Assembly (NCBI GenBank): GCA_027364815.1
Contig: DAHXOQ010000030.1
Coordinates: 1-16,473, forward strand
DNA: 16,473 nucleotides
Source of the DNA: Acidobacteriaceae bacterium
GTDB lineage: Bacteria > Acidobacteriota > Terriglobia > Terriglobales > Acidobacteriaceae
Direction: 5' to 3'
A program made the translations under genes and the position numbers. Below, piece after piece: positions 1-7,755 of this stretch (position 1 is its first letter; each line of letters opens with the position of its first letter). The notes under the pieces were generated by a model. That model saw only the letters and a list, made by a program, of their open reading frames with translations. It searched no databases and was not told the origin of the DNA.

Positions 1-1056
1 ACACTCGGCCGCGTCTCGCTTGACACGGGCAAAGTCTACCTGGGCGAAATGCAAGTTACCGACGACCATCTACGCGCGGCGACGAGTATTCAGATTGCCG
101 CATGCGGAACCAGTTGGCACGCGGGGCTCGCCGGCAAGTACATGATCGAGCGGCTGGCGCGGATACCTGTCGACGTGGATTACGCCAGCGAATACCGCTA
201 CCGCGACCCGATCGCCGATCCTCACGCGCTCGGTCTGCTCATTACGCAATCCGGCGAAACGGCCGACACTCTGGCCGCGCAACGCGAACTCAAAGCGCTT
301 GGATCGCAAACTGTGGCCATCTGCAATGTCGTCGGCGCGATGGTTGCGCGCGAGGCTCACGGCGCAATTTACACACACGCGGGGCCGGAGATCGGAGTTG
401 CCTCTACCAAAGCGGTCACGGCGCAACTGACCGCGCTTTTTCTGCTGGCGCTGAAACTCGGCCAGCTTCGCGGCCATCTGGACAAGGCGCAATCGATCGA
501 ACTGATTGAAGCTCTGAGCCGCATTCCGGGAAAAATTGAGGAGGCGCTCAATTCAACTTCTGACCAGTGCGAACAGTTGGCGAAGGATTTCTCCACCTCA
601 CGCGACTTTCTCTACCTCGGCCGCGGGATTCACTTCCCTATCGCGCTTGAAGGCGCACTGAAGCTGAAGGAAATTTCTTACATTCACGCTGAAGGCTATC
701 CAGCGGGAGAAATGAAGCACGGTCCGAACGCGCTTATCGACGAGACACTTCCAGTTGTTGTGATAGCCACGCGCGACGAAGCCGACCCCGGCTCAAAGCT
801 ACGCTACGAAAAAACCCTTTCGAATATTCAAGAGGTCACGGCGCGCTCAGGCCGAGTCATCGCCATCGCCACTGAGGGCGATTCCACAATCGCGCAACTT
901 GTCGAGCACGTGATTCACGTTCCGCGCACGCCCGAACTCTTGAGCCCGCTGATTGAGATTGTGCCGCTGCAGTTGCTGGCGTATCACATCGCCGTTCGCC
1001 GCGGGTGCGATGTAGACCAGCCGCGCAACCTCGCCAAGTCCGTTACCGTGGAGTAG
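1..1056 (+). CDS. glmS: Glutamine-fructose-6-phosphate aminotransferase (isomerizing), C-terminal part
   Basis: The frame is open from base 1, so the N-terminal glutaminase domain lies outside the window and only the last 351 residues are seen. These cover the two SIS sugar-isomerase domains of GlmS, which makes glucosamine-6-phosphate in the cytoplasm for peptidoglycan and LPS precursors. Visible signatures are IAACGTSWHAGL followed by SEYRYRDP in the first SIS domain, the phosphosugar-binding TQSGETADTL, the VASTKAVTAQ segment, LGRGIHFPIALEGALKLKE and AEGYPAGEMKHGP in the second domain, and the near-invariant C-terminal tail LAKSVTVE. The ATG at 49 is an internal methionine, not the start. 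The next gene begins 45 bp downstream on the same strand with no terminator between, so cotranscription is possible. Identification is very secure. Confidence 0.97.
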   Translation, partial: TLGRVSLDTGKVYLGEMQVTDDHLRAATSIQIAACGTSWHAGLAGKYMIERLARIPVDVDYASEYRYRDPIADPHALGLLITQSGETADTLAAQRELKALGSQTVAICNVVGAMVAREAHGAIYTHAGPEIGVASTKAVTAQLTALFLLALKLGQLRGHLDKAQSIELIEALSRIPGKIEEALNSTSDQCEQLAKDFSTSRDFLYLGRGIHFPIALEGALKLKEISYIHAEGYPAGEMKHGPNALIDETLPVVVIATRDEADPGSKLRYEKTLSNIQEVTARSGRVIAIATEGDSTIAQLVEHVIHVPRTPELLSPLIEIVPLQLLAYHIAVRRGCDVDQPRNLAKSVTVE

Positions 1057-1101
1057 CATCTGACTGCACACATCGCCGCGCAGCGGTAAAATTGCTGCAA
1101 T

Positions 1102-2565
1102 ATGAAATCACTATCCAGAAGAGAATTCTGTTCGATGACAGCCGCGCTGGGCGCAGCCGCAATTGCCGCGCCCGGGCTTCTGCGCTCGCAACAATCAGCG
1201 CTGCAACTTTCACTCGCAATCGACAACTCTGTACAGCTTTCCACGCTTCCGCCCGATTACATGGGCCTGAGTTATGAGAGCGGACAGCTTGCGTATCCGG
1301 ATTATTTTTCTGCGCAGAATAGCGCGCTGATCGATCTCTTTCGCACGTTGAGCCCGGCGGGAGTTTTGCGGCTCGGCGGAAATTTGAGCGAGTTCACAAT
1401 CTGGTCAGAGAGTGAGCCATCAACTCCGCCTGAAGCTGGCGGACTCGTCGGCCCAGATCCGGGAGTACGCAAACCGCGCACCTTTACAATCACGCCGAAC
1501 TCTATTCGCAATCTTTTCGGTTTTCTCAACGCGACCGGCTGGCGGTGCATCTACGGACTCAATCTTGGCGGTGGCACTCTTGAGCAAGCGCTCGCAGAGG
1601 GCAGTTTCGTTGCAAAGACGCTGGGAGAGAAACTCATCTGTGTGCAATTCGGCAACGAGCCTGATCTCTTCAAGCATCATGATCAGAATGACAAGCCGTG
1701 GAGCTACGAAGATTATCTTGCCAAGTGGAAGAGCTTCCGCGCCGTATTTCATGAGAAGCTGCCAGCGGTTTCCGTTGCAGGGCCAGACACAGCGTACAAC
1801 CATGAGTGGGTTGATAGATTCACGAAGGATGTGCCGAAGGAAGTGACGCTGGTGACGAGTCACTACTATCCGCTTGGGCCGCCGACTGATCCGAAGATGA
1901 CGATTGAATTGCTGCTGCATCCTGGCGCGCGCTTTGAAAGCTCTTGCCACAAGCCGATTGAATCGGCGAAAGCTGCCGGCCTTCCCTTCCGCATGGCCGA
2001 GGGAAACTCGTGCTACAACGCAGGCAAGCCGGGCGTGAGCGATACGTTTGCAGCCGCGCTTTGGGCGGGCGATTACTGTTTGCAGATGGCGACGCTCGGT
2101 TGCGTGGGCGTGAATTTACATTCTGGCGCGAATGGATATTACTCGCCGATTATTGGTTCAATTCCTGCCGGGTATACAACACGGCCGGAGTACTATGGAT
2201 TGCTCTTAGCGCAGCGCTTTGCGGGGCTGACATTGCACGCTACAAAGTTTGATGCACAAGGCGCAAACCTGACCGCCTACGCCGCTGGAGATGAGAGCAA
2301 AAGCAAACTCGTCGCACTCTTCAATAAAGATGCGCGCGACGTGGAGGTGGCGCTGAGCGAAAGCAGTGGCAAGCTGAAGAACGCGATGATTGAGAGGCTC
2401 CAGGCGGCCGCAATCGACAGCAAAGCCGGGGTTGCCTTTGGCGGAGCAGCGGTTGGAAGCGATGTAAAGATTCATCCACATCCTGCAGAAAAATTGAAAT
2501 CACAAGATGGGAAGTTGACTGTGCATCTGCCAGCGTACTCAGCTGCGCTGATTCACCTGAGTTGA
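1102..2565 (+). CDS. Tat-exported GH79-like glycosidase (beta-glucuronidase type)
   Basis: This 487-residue protein starts with a twin-arginine leader (SRREF at residues 5-9, then an Ala-rich hydrophobic stretch to about residue 27), so folded export to the periplasm is expected. The mature part looks like a clan-A (beta/alpha)8 hydrolase of family GH79. QFGNEPDLF carries the presumed acid/base Glu186, and RMAEGNS carries the presumed nucleophile Glu300. A conserved LRLGGN segment sits near residue 92, and a beta-sandwich-like C-terminal domain follows from about residue 375. The 114-residue spacing of the two glutamates equals the spacing I recall for the characterised Acidobacterium capsulatum GH79 beta-glucuronidase. 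The substrate is inferred, probably glucuronic-acid-containing plant or microbial polysaccharide. No obvious Shine-Dalgarno precedes the ATG. A perfect inverted repeat follows the stop codon. Confidence 0.82.
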   Translation: MKSLSRREFCSMTAALGAAAIAAPGLLRSQQSALQLSLAIDNSVQLSTLPPDYMGLSYESGQLAYPDYFSAQNSALIDLFRTLSPAGVLRLGGNLSEFTIWSESEPSTPPEAGGLVGPDPGVRKPRTFTITPNSIRNLFGFLNATGWRCIYGLNLGGGTLEQALAEGSFVAKTLGEKLICVQFGNEPDLFKHHDQNDKPWSYEDYLAKWKSFRAVFHEKLPAVSVAGPDTAYNHEWVDRFTKDVPKEVTLVTSHYYPLGPPTDPKMTIELLLHPGARFESSCHKPIESAKAAGLPFRMAEGNSCYNAGKPGVSDTFAAALWAGDYCLQMATLGCVGVNLHSGANGYYSPIIGSIPAGYTTRPEYYGLLLAQRFAGLTLHATKFDAQGANLTAYAAGDESKSKLVALFNKDARDVEVALSESSGKLKNAMIERLQAAAIDSKAGVAFGGAAVGSDVKIHPHPAEKLKSQDGKLTVHLPAYSAALIHLS

Positions 2566-2590
2566 TTTTTTCCAGTTGATTGCGAGACAA

Positions 2591-2628
2591 AAACAAGCAG
2601 GCCCGAATCAATTCGGGCCTGCTTGTTT
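2591..2628. terminator. Perfect hairpin terminator between convergent genes
   Basis: An 18-bp perfect inverted repeat (AAACAAGCAGGCCCGAAT against its complement, with CA between) lies between the converging GH79 and EF-P genes. On the minus strand it is followed by a T-rich run (TTTTTGTCT), so it should terminate the EF-P transcript well. On the plus strand the tail is weaker (GTTTAT), but the hairpin can still serve the GH79 gene. Confidence 0.85.
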
Positions 2629-2649
2629 ATGCAAATAACTTTGAATATC

Positions 2650-3225
2650 TTACGCGCGACCTGCAAACTCGTGCGTCTCGGTGTAAATCTTCACCTTCTC
2701 GCCCTGCTCGATAAACAGCGGAACCTTTACTTCGATTCCTGTTTCAAGCCTGGCTGTCTTTGTAACGCTGCCGCTCGAAGTATTGCCACGCGCCCCTGGT
2801 TCGCAGTAGGTCACTTCAAGCTCGACCTGCGAGGGCAGTTCGAGACCGATCGGGTTGCCGTTGAATTTCTGTATCTGCAGCATGGCGCCTTCGACGAGAA
2901 AGTCCAGCGCGTCGCCGAGCTTGTCTTTGGAAAGGGTGTGCGTTTCAAAGCTCTCCTGGTCAAGGAAATGCGAACCTTCGCCATCCGTGTAGAGGTATGA
3001 GGCTTCAACGACTTCAAGGTCCGGCTCCTTGAACTTTTCGCCCGCCTTGAAGGTTTTGTCGAAGACGGCGCGGGTGAGCAGGTTGCGCATTTTGAGGCGA
3101 ACGAGGGTTTGGCCGCCGCGGGCCGTCGGAGTTGAGATTTCAAAATCGATGCAGTAGTAGGGGATGTTCTCGTACTCGAAATACATCTTGCGTTTGACGT
3201 CAATTGCTTCAAGAAGTGCGGCCAT
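2650..3225 (-). CDS. efp: Elongation factor P family protein with an arginine-tipped loop (EfpL/YeiP-like loop)
   Basis: The 191-residue protein has the length and three-domain layout of EF-P, which binds between the ribosomal P and E sites and relieves stalling at polyproline. Family features seen are LVRLKMRNLLT in the KOW-like domain I, the SYLYTDGEGSHFLD motif near residues 96-109, LELPSQVELEV, and the C-terminal segment LETGIEVKVPLFIEQGEKVKI. The loop that carries the modified Lys34 in E. coli EF-P (KPGKGQ) here reads TPTARGGQ, with Arg36 near the tip. That is close to the SPTARGA loop of E. coli YeiP/EfpL, so classical lysine beta-lysylation is not expected. The ATG has an AAGGAA Shine-Dalgarno 5 nt upstream. 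The gene appears monocistronic, with its own promoter and terminator. The EF-P family call is secure; the subfamily is uncertain. Confidence 0.93.
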   Translation of the reverse strand: MAALLEAIDVKRKMYFEYENIPYYCIDFEISTPTARGGQTLVRLKMRNLLTRAVFDKTFKAGEKFKEPDLEVVEASYLYTDGEGSHFLDQESFETHTLSKDKLGDALDFLVEGAMLQIQKFNGNPIGLELPSQVELEVTYCEPGARGNTSSGSVTKTARLETGIEVKVPLFIEQGEKVKIYTETHEFAGRA

Positions 3226-3269
3226 GGGTTTTCCTTATGAACTCCATACAAAAATCGGTGTGCTACTAA

Positions 3270-3298
3270 ATTATAGAGGCCGTTGATGCTCTTGTCTT
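3270..3298 (-). promoter_or_regulatory. Probable sigma-70 promoter of the EF-P gene
   Basis: On the minus strand, a perfect -10 box TATAAT (3275-3270) is preceded by exactly 17 bp and a -35-like AAGACA (3298-3293; 4 of 6 matches to TTGACA). Transcription would start near 3262, giving a leader of about 37 nt that includes the AAGGAA ribosome-binding site. Confidence 0.65.
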
Positions 3299-3545
3299 TC
3301 ATTCGCCATGCCCACTTTAGACACCTGTTAGCTCGTCTGGATAACCTGCGCGAAAGGAATCTTGCTGTGCAGTAAAGCACTGCATATGCCACACAGCGCG
3401 ACGAAGCAGCCTTCCAGCGGAGCCGCTTAACCCGTTAAAGGCCTTGCGACTCGCAAGCATGTGACGCAGGCTACAGAAAGAGCAGTGTTTTAGCTCTATA
3501 TTGGTTCGCAGTTGAACCGTGTCCTCAAAAGTCAGGTGCAAAATT
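3299..3545. other. Hairpin-rich intergenic region upstream of the exported methyltransferase-like gene
   Basis: No convincing gene lies between the divergent EF-P gene and the gene starting at 3546. The stretch holds several short inverted repeats: TGCAGT/ACTGCA (3368-3384), enclosed by GCTGTG/CACAGC (3364-3397); TTAAC/GTTAA (3427-3438); CTTGCG-ACT-CGCAAG (3443-3457); and GGTTC/GAACC (3503-3518). A TATATT at 3497-3502 could be a -10 element for the downstream gene, but no good -35 accompanies it. Confidence 0.4.
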
Positions 3546-4937
3546 ATGAAGCATTATTTGATCTCATTTTTCTCTCTTATTTCTGCGCTTGCGCTCTGCT
3601 TACCAGCCACAGCCCAGGCGCCCAAGAGTGAGTACATGACCTTTGACGCGGCGCAACCTGTGCTGCGAGGGTTTTCTGATGCGCTGCCGGCAGCGCTTGG
3701 CAAATCGCCCGATGCGGCAACGTGGTCAGTGTGGATCAAATCCCAGGATTTGAACATCCGTCAGAGACTCGACCTCGGCGAGGAAGATACACTTACCAAC
3801 CTGTTGCGCTGGGGAGTCACTTATACCAAGGAGTACCAGATTGACCGCGAGTATCTGGCACTTTATGGCAAGAGCAGCCTGGTAAACGCCTTTGCAGAAA
3901 ACCGCGCCAATGACCTGATTCGCGCACTGGCATCTCCGAATGCAAACGAGGGGATGTTACAGATGCGCGCGTTTCTTGAGCAGCGCGGATACTCGCTGAA
4001 AACTGCGCAGGACCGCGCCCGCGTCAAACAGCATCTGCTCGATAATCTCGCCCACATGCGAGATGAGTTTGCAGAGTTTCGCGAGAAGCTGAAGACCGCA
4101 GATCTCGCAGAGCAAGCGCAACTCTATGCCCAGCGCGGCATCTCGCTCGACTCCAATCTGTGGCCTGACTATGCATTGGATCGGGCCCTTGAAGAATTGG
4201 TCAAAGCCGGCAAGTTAAAGCCGGGCAGTGTGCAGCGCATCGCGATTGTCGGCCCAGGATTGGACTTTGCGAACAAGGAATATGGCAACGATTTCTATCC
4301 GCCGCAATCGATCCAGCCATTCGCAGTGCTCGATTCGCTGGTCCGCCTCGGGCTAACAGATGCAAAAACCTTTCAGCTCTATACCTTTGACATCAGCCCG
4401 AGCATCAACATTCATATTGCGCGCTTACAAAAAAATGCCGTCGCCGGAAAGCCGTATGTAGTCCAACTGCCATGGAACAGTGCCGTGCCATTCAGCCCAG
4501 AATACATTGCATCTTTCACGCAATACTGGCAGTCGCTTGGCAAGCAGATCGGCACACCTGTGCAACCAGTCGCCGTGCCGCTCAAGGTGGCCGATGAGAT
4601 ACACATACAAGCCGTGAGCATAGGCCCCGAGATTGCGCGCCGCATCACTCCGGTAGATATGAACATCGTCTACCAGCATCTGCCCATCACTAATCCGGAC
4701 GAGAAATTTGACCTGATCATCGGAACCAACATTTTTATTTACTACAGCGCGTTTGAACAATCGCTGGCCCGCGTCAACCTGGCATCCATGCTCAAGCCGG
4801 GTGGATTTGTGCTCTCCAATGACATGCTGGCAGACAAGGCGCCGGGGCAACTGGAAGAGGCGCAGAGAACAACCATTGATGTGCGGTCGCAACCCGTGAT
4901 TCAGGAGCACATTTACTGTTACAGGCGTCTTCCCTAA
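3546..4937 (+). CDS. Exported protein with a CheR-like SAM methyltransferase fold
   Basis: I chose the ATG at 3546 (463 residues) because it gives a typical Sec signal peptide: MKHYL, a hydrophobic core, and a likely cleavage after ATAQA around residue 25. An upstream in-frame ATG at 3519 would add nine residues ahead of it. Residues 30-225 are largely helical and I do not recognise them. From about residue 230 there is a Rossmann-type methyltransferase pattern: RIAIVGPGLDF (motif I-like, 231-241), then FDLIIGTNIFIYYSAFEQ (388-405) and LKPGGFVLSND (416-426), which together resemble CheR and other class I SAM methyltransferases. The substrate is unknown. Export is odd for a SAM-dependent enzyme, so the fold may have been reused for binding, or the signal may act as a membrane anchor. 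It lies 115 bp ahead of a flavin reductase gene on the same strand. Confidence 0.7.
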   Translation: MKHYLISFFSLISALALCLPATAQAPKSEYMTFDAAQPVLRGFSDALPAALGKSPDAATWSVWIKSQDLNIRQRLDLGEEDTLTNLLRWGVTYTKEYQIDREYLALYGKSSLVNAFAENRANDLIRALASPNANEGMLQMRAFLEQRGYSLKTAQDRARVKQHLLDNLAHMRDEFAEFREKLKTADLAEQAQLYAQRGISLDSNLWPDYALDRALEELVKAGKLKPGSVQRIAIVGPGLDFANKEYGNDFYPPQSIQPFAVLDSLVRLGLTDAKTFQLYTFDISPSINIHIARLQKNAVAGKPYVVQLPWNSAVPFSPEYIASFTQYWQSLGKQIGTPVQPVAVPLKVADEIHIQAVSIGPEIARRITPVDMNIVYQHLPITNPDEKFDLIIGTNIFIYYSAFEQSLARVNLASMLKPGGFVLSNDMLADKAPGQLEEAQRTTIDVRSQPVIQEHIYCYRRLP

Positions 4938-5052
4938 GCCAATCGCACAGACGGCGAAGGGAAACCCAGCATTGCCACTGAAGCTTCCCTGGTTTATTTT
5001 GAATCGATAGTACGAAAACGGGCTTTTATACGGAAAAATCCACCTCTGTCAC

Positions 5053-5931
5053 TTGCCAGAGCAATGCTTAAATGGAGATACTGTCACTGCCCCGTTTAGC
5101 GGGAATGTATCCTCCAGCAAAGTGAGAACTCTCTTGGCCCGTCAAAATTATTCTGCCCGTCTTGATAAGAAAATCTGCCTTTCAGAATCAGCCCAGTGCT
5201 ACCACTTCGAGTTTGTCGTTGATGAGTTGGAGAGTTTTCCACTCATCTCCGGCCAGTTTGTCTCGTTAATGGCGGCTGACCCGAATGGCAAAATGCAAAC
5301 CCGCGCCTACTCGCTCGCCGCAGCAGCCAACGCAAACCGCTTTGAGCTCTGCATCAATCGCGTCGAGGGAGGCTTTTTTTCAAACTACCTGGCTGATCTG
5401 CCGATTGGCGACTCGGTGCAGATGCACGGCCCTCACGGACATTTCGTACTTCATGCACCCGTGACGGATTCATTCCTGATCTCGACCGGTACAGGCATTG
5501 CGCCGATGCGCGCCATGGCCCAATGGCTTTTCCCGGAGAATGGCCCGGACCGCAGCGAAGGCAAAAATATCTGGGTAATTTATGGAACGCGCTATCCGAG
5601 CGAGCTTTACTACCACGATTACTTCACAGCGCTTGCTGAAAAGCACGCGAACTTCCACTACATCACGACAGTGAGCCGCGCTGGCGAAGAGTACACAGGC
5701 AATCGTGGTTATGTGCAGAAGTACGCGAGCCAGGTGGTTGAGGAGCGTGCTGCGAAACTCGGCATCAAGCTCCCATTGACACCTCCAGCCGATGACGCAC
5801 CTGCCGGCGAGCTGAACTTCGACATCTACGCCTACATCTGCGGCTTGAACAACATGGTGAGCTCAGTGCGCGATGCACTGACCGGCTATGGCTGGCACAA
5901 GAAGCAGGTCATCTTCGAGCGCTACGACTGA
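5053..5931 (+). CDS. Ferredoxin-NADP+ reductase-type FAD/NAD(P) oxidoreductase
   Basis: The product moves electrons between NAD(P)H and a ferredoxin-like carrier. The FAD domain shows TRAYSLAA (RxYS at residues 84-87) and GGFFSNYL (GxxS, about 106-112). The NAD(P) domain shows ISTGTGIAPMRAM (143-155) and a late YICGLNNMV segment. The protein ends in FERYD, and there is no fused 2Fe-2S domain, as in Fpr-type enzymes. The start is uncertain. The frame opens after a stop at 5008 and has no ATG near its beginning; candidates are TTG 5053 (292 residues), GTG 5122 and TTG 5134. Conserved sequence begins only at about residue 33 (YSARL), so the later TTG is quite possible. No strong ribosome-binding site decides between them. 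A hairpin terminator follows the stop. Confidence 0.85.
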   Translation: MPEQCLNGDTVTAPFSGNVSSSKVRTLLARQNYSARLDKKICLSESAQCYHFEFVVDELESFPLISGQFVSLMAADPNGKMQTRAYSLAAAANANRFELCINRVEGGFFSNYLADLPIGDSVQMHGPHGHFVLHAPVTDSFLISTGTGIAPMRAMAQWLFPENGPDRSEGKNIWVIYGTRYPSELYYHDYFTALAEKHANFHYITTVSRAGEEYTGNRGYVQKYASQVVEERAAKLGIKLPLTPPADDAPAGELNFDIYAYICGLNNMVSSVRDALTGYGWHKKQVIFERYD

Positions 5932-5950
5932 TTGCAGCTCATTAAAAATC

Positions 5951-5984
5951 AAGGCCAGCCTAAATATTGGCTGGCCTTTTTTTG
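5951..5984 (+). terminator. Rho-independent terminator after the ferredoxin reductase gene
   Basis: A 10-bp perfect stem AAGGCCAGCC/GGCTGGCCTT with an 8-nt AT-rich loop runs straight into a T-tract on the plus strand. It also sits at the end of the converging minus-strand operon, where it could act in reverse with a TGATTTTT tail. Confidence 0.88.
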
Positions 5985-6010
5985 CTTGAAATTATTACCT
6001 GACTTGCAAA

Positions 6011-7720
6011 TCAGGCATTTCGCTGCCCCAACCTGACCATGCGCGGCATAAGTATGAAGGTGAGCGCATAGAAGAAGATGGTGGCGGCAAAGTAGCTGAG
6101 GTGATTATGCAGCGGAGAGGAAAAGACAATTTTTCCGCCGATGAGCACCAACATTCCATAATCCATCCAAGCCAGTTCCCTGCGTTGCCACCGCGCTCCG
6201 GCAAAGGCCAGCGCCAGCGCCAGCACACAGACGGTGAGAGTGCGCACCAGATCGAGATGATGCTCCGCCGTGGTAGCGCGATTCATGGCCAGCTCCACGA
6301 TGGCAAAGTGCAACACCGCTGTGACAGTGCTCACGGCGAGCAGAGCCGTACTTAATTGCAGAGCTCTCTGTGGCCAGCCGTCGCCCTGAATTCGAAGCGC
6401 GGCGACGTAGCTTGCGAGTGCGACGAAAACACAAATCCAGACCGGCCATGCAGGTGTGGATGGGAAGCTGCCGACCAGCACACTCACAATGAATGCGGCC
6501 AGACCGGAGGCGAAGGCCGCTGCGGCGAGGTAGATCACGCCATGAAAGCCGAGTGAAAGCCTCTTTGCGCCGAAGACGATTGCCAGAAGAGCAATCAGAC
6601 TCAACAGCACGCCGGTGATATTGGCGCTCAGTAGCAACCAGCAGCCGGCGAGGATCAAAGCCACGCTCCAACTGGCGAAGACGTGGGTATTTCTGCGTGC
6701 TTCCATTTTGTAGAAGCGCGTGAAGGCCAGCGCGTAAGAAAGAATCGCGAAGCTGATGCAGACGATTCCGAGGAGGAGTTGGCCCGACGCGCCACCAATC
6801 TCGATGAGCCCGGTGGATGCCAGGATGAATACGGCTCCAAGTTGCGCGCATTCAAAGAGCATAATGCGTTTGCCGAGAATGGCTGTCTTTGCAAGCACAC
6901 TGGCGACGTAAATCAACAGCGGAATCAGACTGAGAAAAATCAACGAATGATTGGATAAGGCGGCATAGTCGACGCGGCCAGCTGGATTACCCGCGTAGAT
7001 AAAGAGCGTAGCCCACAATGCAAAATCAATTGCCGCAGAGTTCAACGCGCGCTGTCCGATCGTGTCAACTGTGAGCGTGGCAAATTCGGTGAGTGCAGCG
7101 AGAAGCATGAGCACCACGAGGAAGACTGCCGGATCGTGCGTGGCGAAGGCCAGTGCCACGGCAAGCGCAGTTCCTGTAAAATTGCCAATCCACGCAGCCG
7201 GTGAATTCTCTCTTTGCCAGGCCAATGCCATGGCGGCGGCAGAGTAGGCTCCCAGTATGGATGCGGCTGCAACCGTGTTGAGCAGATGGAAGCTCAGTGT
7301 GAGCTCCCAGAGCATGGGAGCAAAAATCAGCGCAGAGGTGCCTGCGTAGATTGCGCTGGCGAGCTTGTCAGTTTTCTCTGCGCGCCGTGCCCAGACCATC
7401 CAAAAGGCGGCAAAGAGAATGGCGGCTATGGCAACAATCATTTGTGGGAGTGCGCCGGACTCGGCGAGCGCACGCAGCAGATAAGCGCCTGCGATACCAA
7501 GCAAAGCTTTGCCCAGGAGTGGGAAGATGCCGCCGGCGCGCGCAGTTTCTTCTGTCGCGGTATGCGCGGCTACTGCATCGTCAGCCACGAAGGCAACAGC
7601 CCCGACTGACGCAGAGGATTCTTCAGGATGTTCCAGTGCGTTGACTCTGGCTTCGAGCGCGGCAAGCCGATCATTCAGCCGCGCCCAATCAAGTTCAGTA
7701 GCTTCGGGGAGAGTTTGCAT
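6011..7720 (-). CDS. Multi-pass membrane protein, DUF2339-like
   Basis: The start at 7720 is set by a strong GGAGGT four nt upstream; an in-frame start at 7801 would overlap the preceding gene and lacks this signal. The 569-residue product has a short N-terminal coiled coil (LNDRLAALEARVNALE), a low-complexity Ala/Glu-rich linker, and then roughly a dozen or more hydrophobic membrane segments to the C terminus. A leading coiled coil followed by many Ala/Leu-rich helices, with LLRALAES early in the first helices, fits the DUF2339 family of predicted membrane proteins of unknown function. The gene follows the NrfD gene by 35 bp, so it is most likely the last gene of the respiratory operon. A role in assembly or lipid/quinone context is possible, but nothing in the sequence shows it. 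Confidence 0.72.
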   Translation of the reverse strand: MQTLPEATELDWARLNDRLAALEARVNALEHPEESSASVGAVAFVADDAVAAHTATEETARAGGIFPLLGKALLGIAGAYLLRALAESGALPQMIVAIAAILFAAFWMVWARRAEKTDKLASAIYAGTSALIFAPMLWELTLSFHLLNTVAAASILGAYSAAAMALAWQRENSPAAWIGNFTGTALAVALAFATHDPAVFLVVLMLLAALTEFATLTVDTIGQRALNSAAIDFALWATLFIYAGNPAGRVDYAALSNHSLIFLSLIPLLIYVASVLAKTAILGKRIMLFECAQLGAVFILASTGLIEIGGASGQLLLGIVCISFAILSYALAFTRFYKMEARRNTHVFASWSVALILAGCWLLLSANITGVLLSLIALLAIVFGAKRLSLGFHGVIYLAAAAFASGLAAFIVSVLVGSFPSTPAWPVWICVFVALASYVAALRIQGDGWPQRALQLSTALLAVSTVTAVLHFAIVELAMNRATTAEHHLDLVRTLTVCVLALALAFAGARWQRRELAWMDYGMLVLIGGKIVFSSPLHNHLSYFAATIFFYALTFILMPRMVRLGQRNA

Positions 7721-7755
7721 CGTTACCTCCCGTTCAACCGCAATTCGTCGTAATT

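Noticed and set aside
3360..3520. A tRNA or other standard RNA gene in the hairpin-rich region
   Set aside because: No cloverleaf order, T-loop GGTTCRA context with acceptor pairing, or CCA-side stem could be assembled; the GGTTC at 3503 pairs only with a local GAACC.
6105..6851. A 248-codon open frame on the minus strand inside the DUF2339-like gene
   Set aside because: It overlaps the membrane-protein gene in a shifted frame, is Arg/His-rich with no family features, and is the usual high-GC shadow frame.
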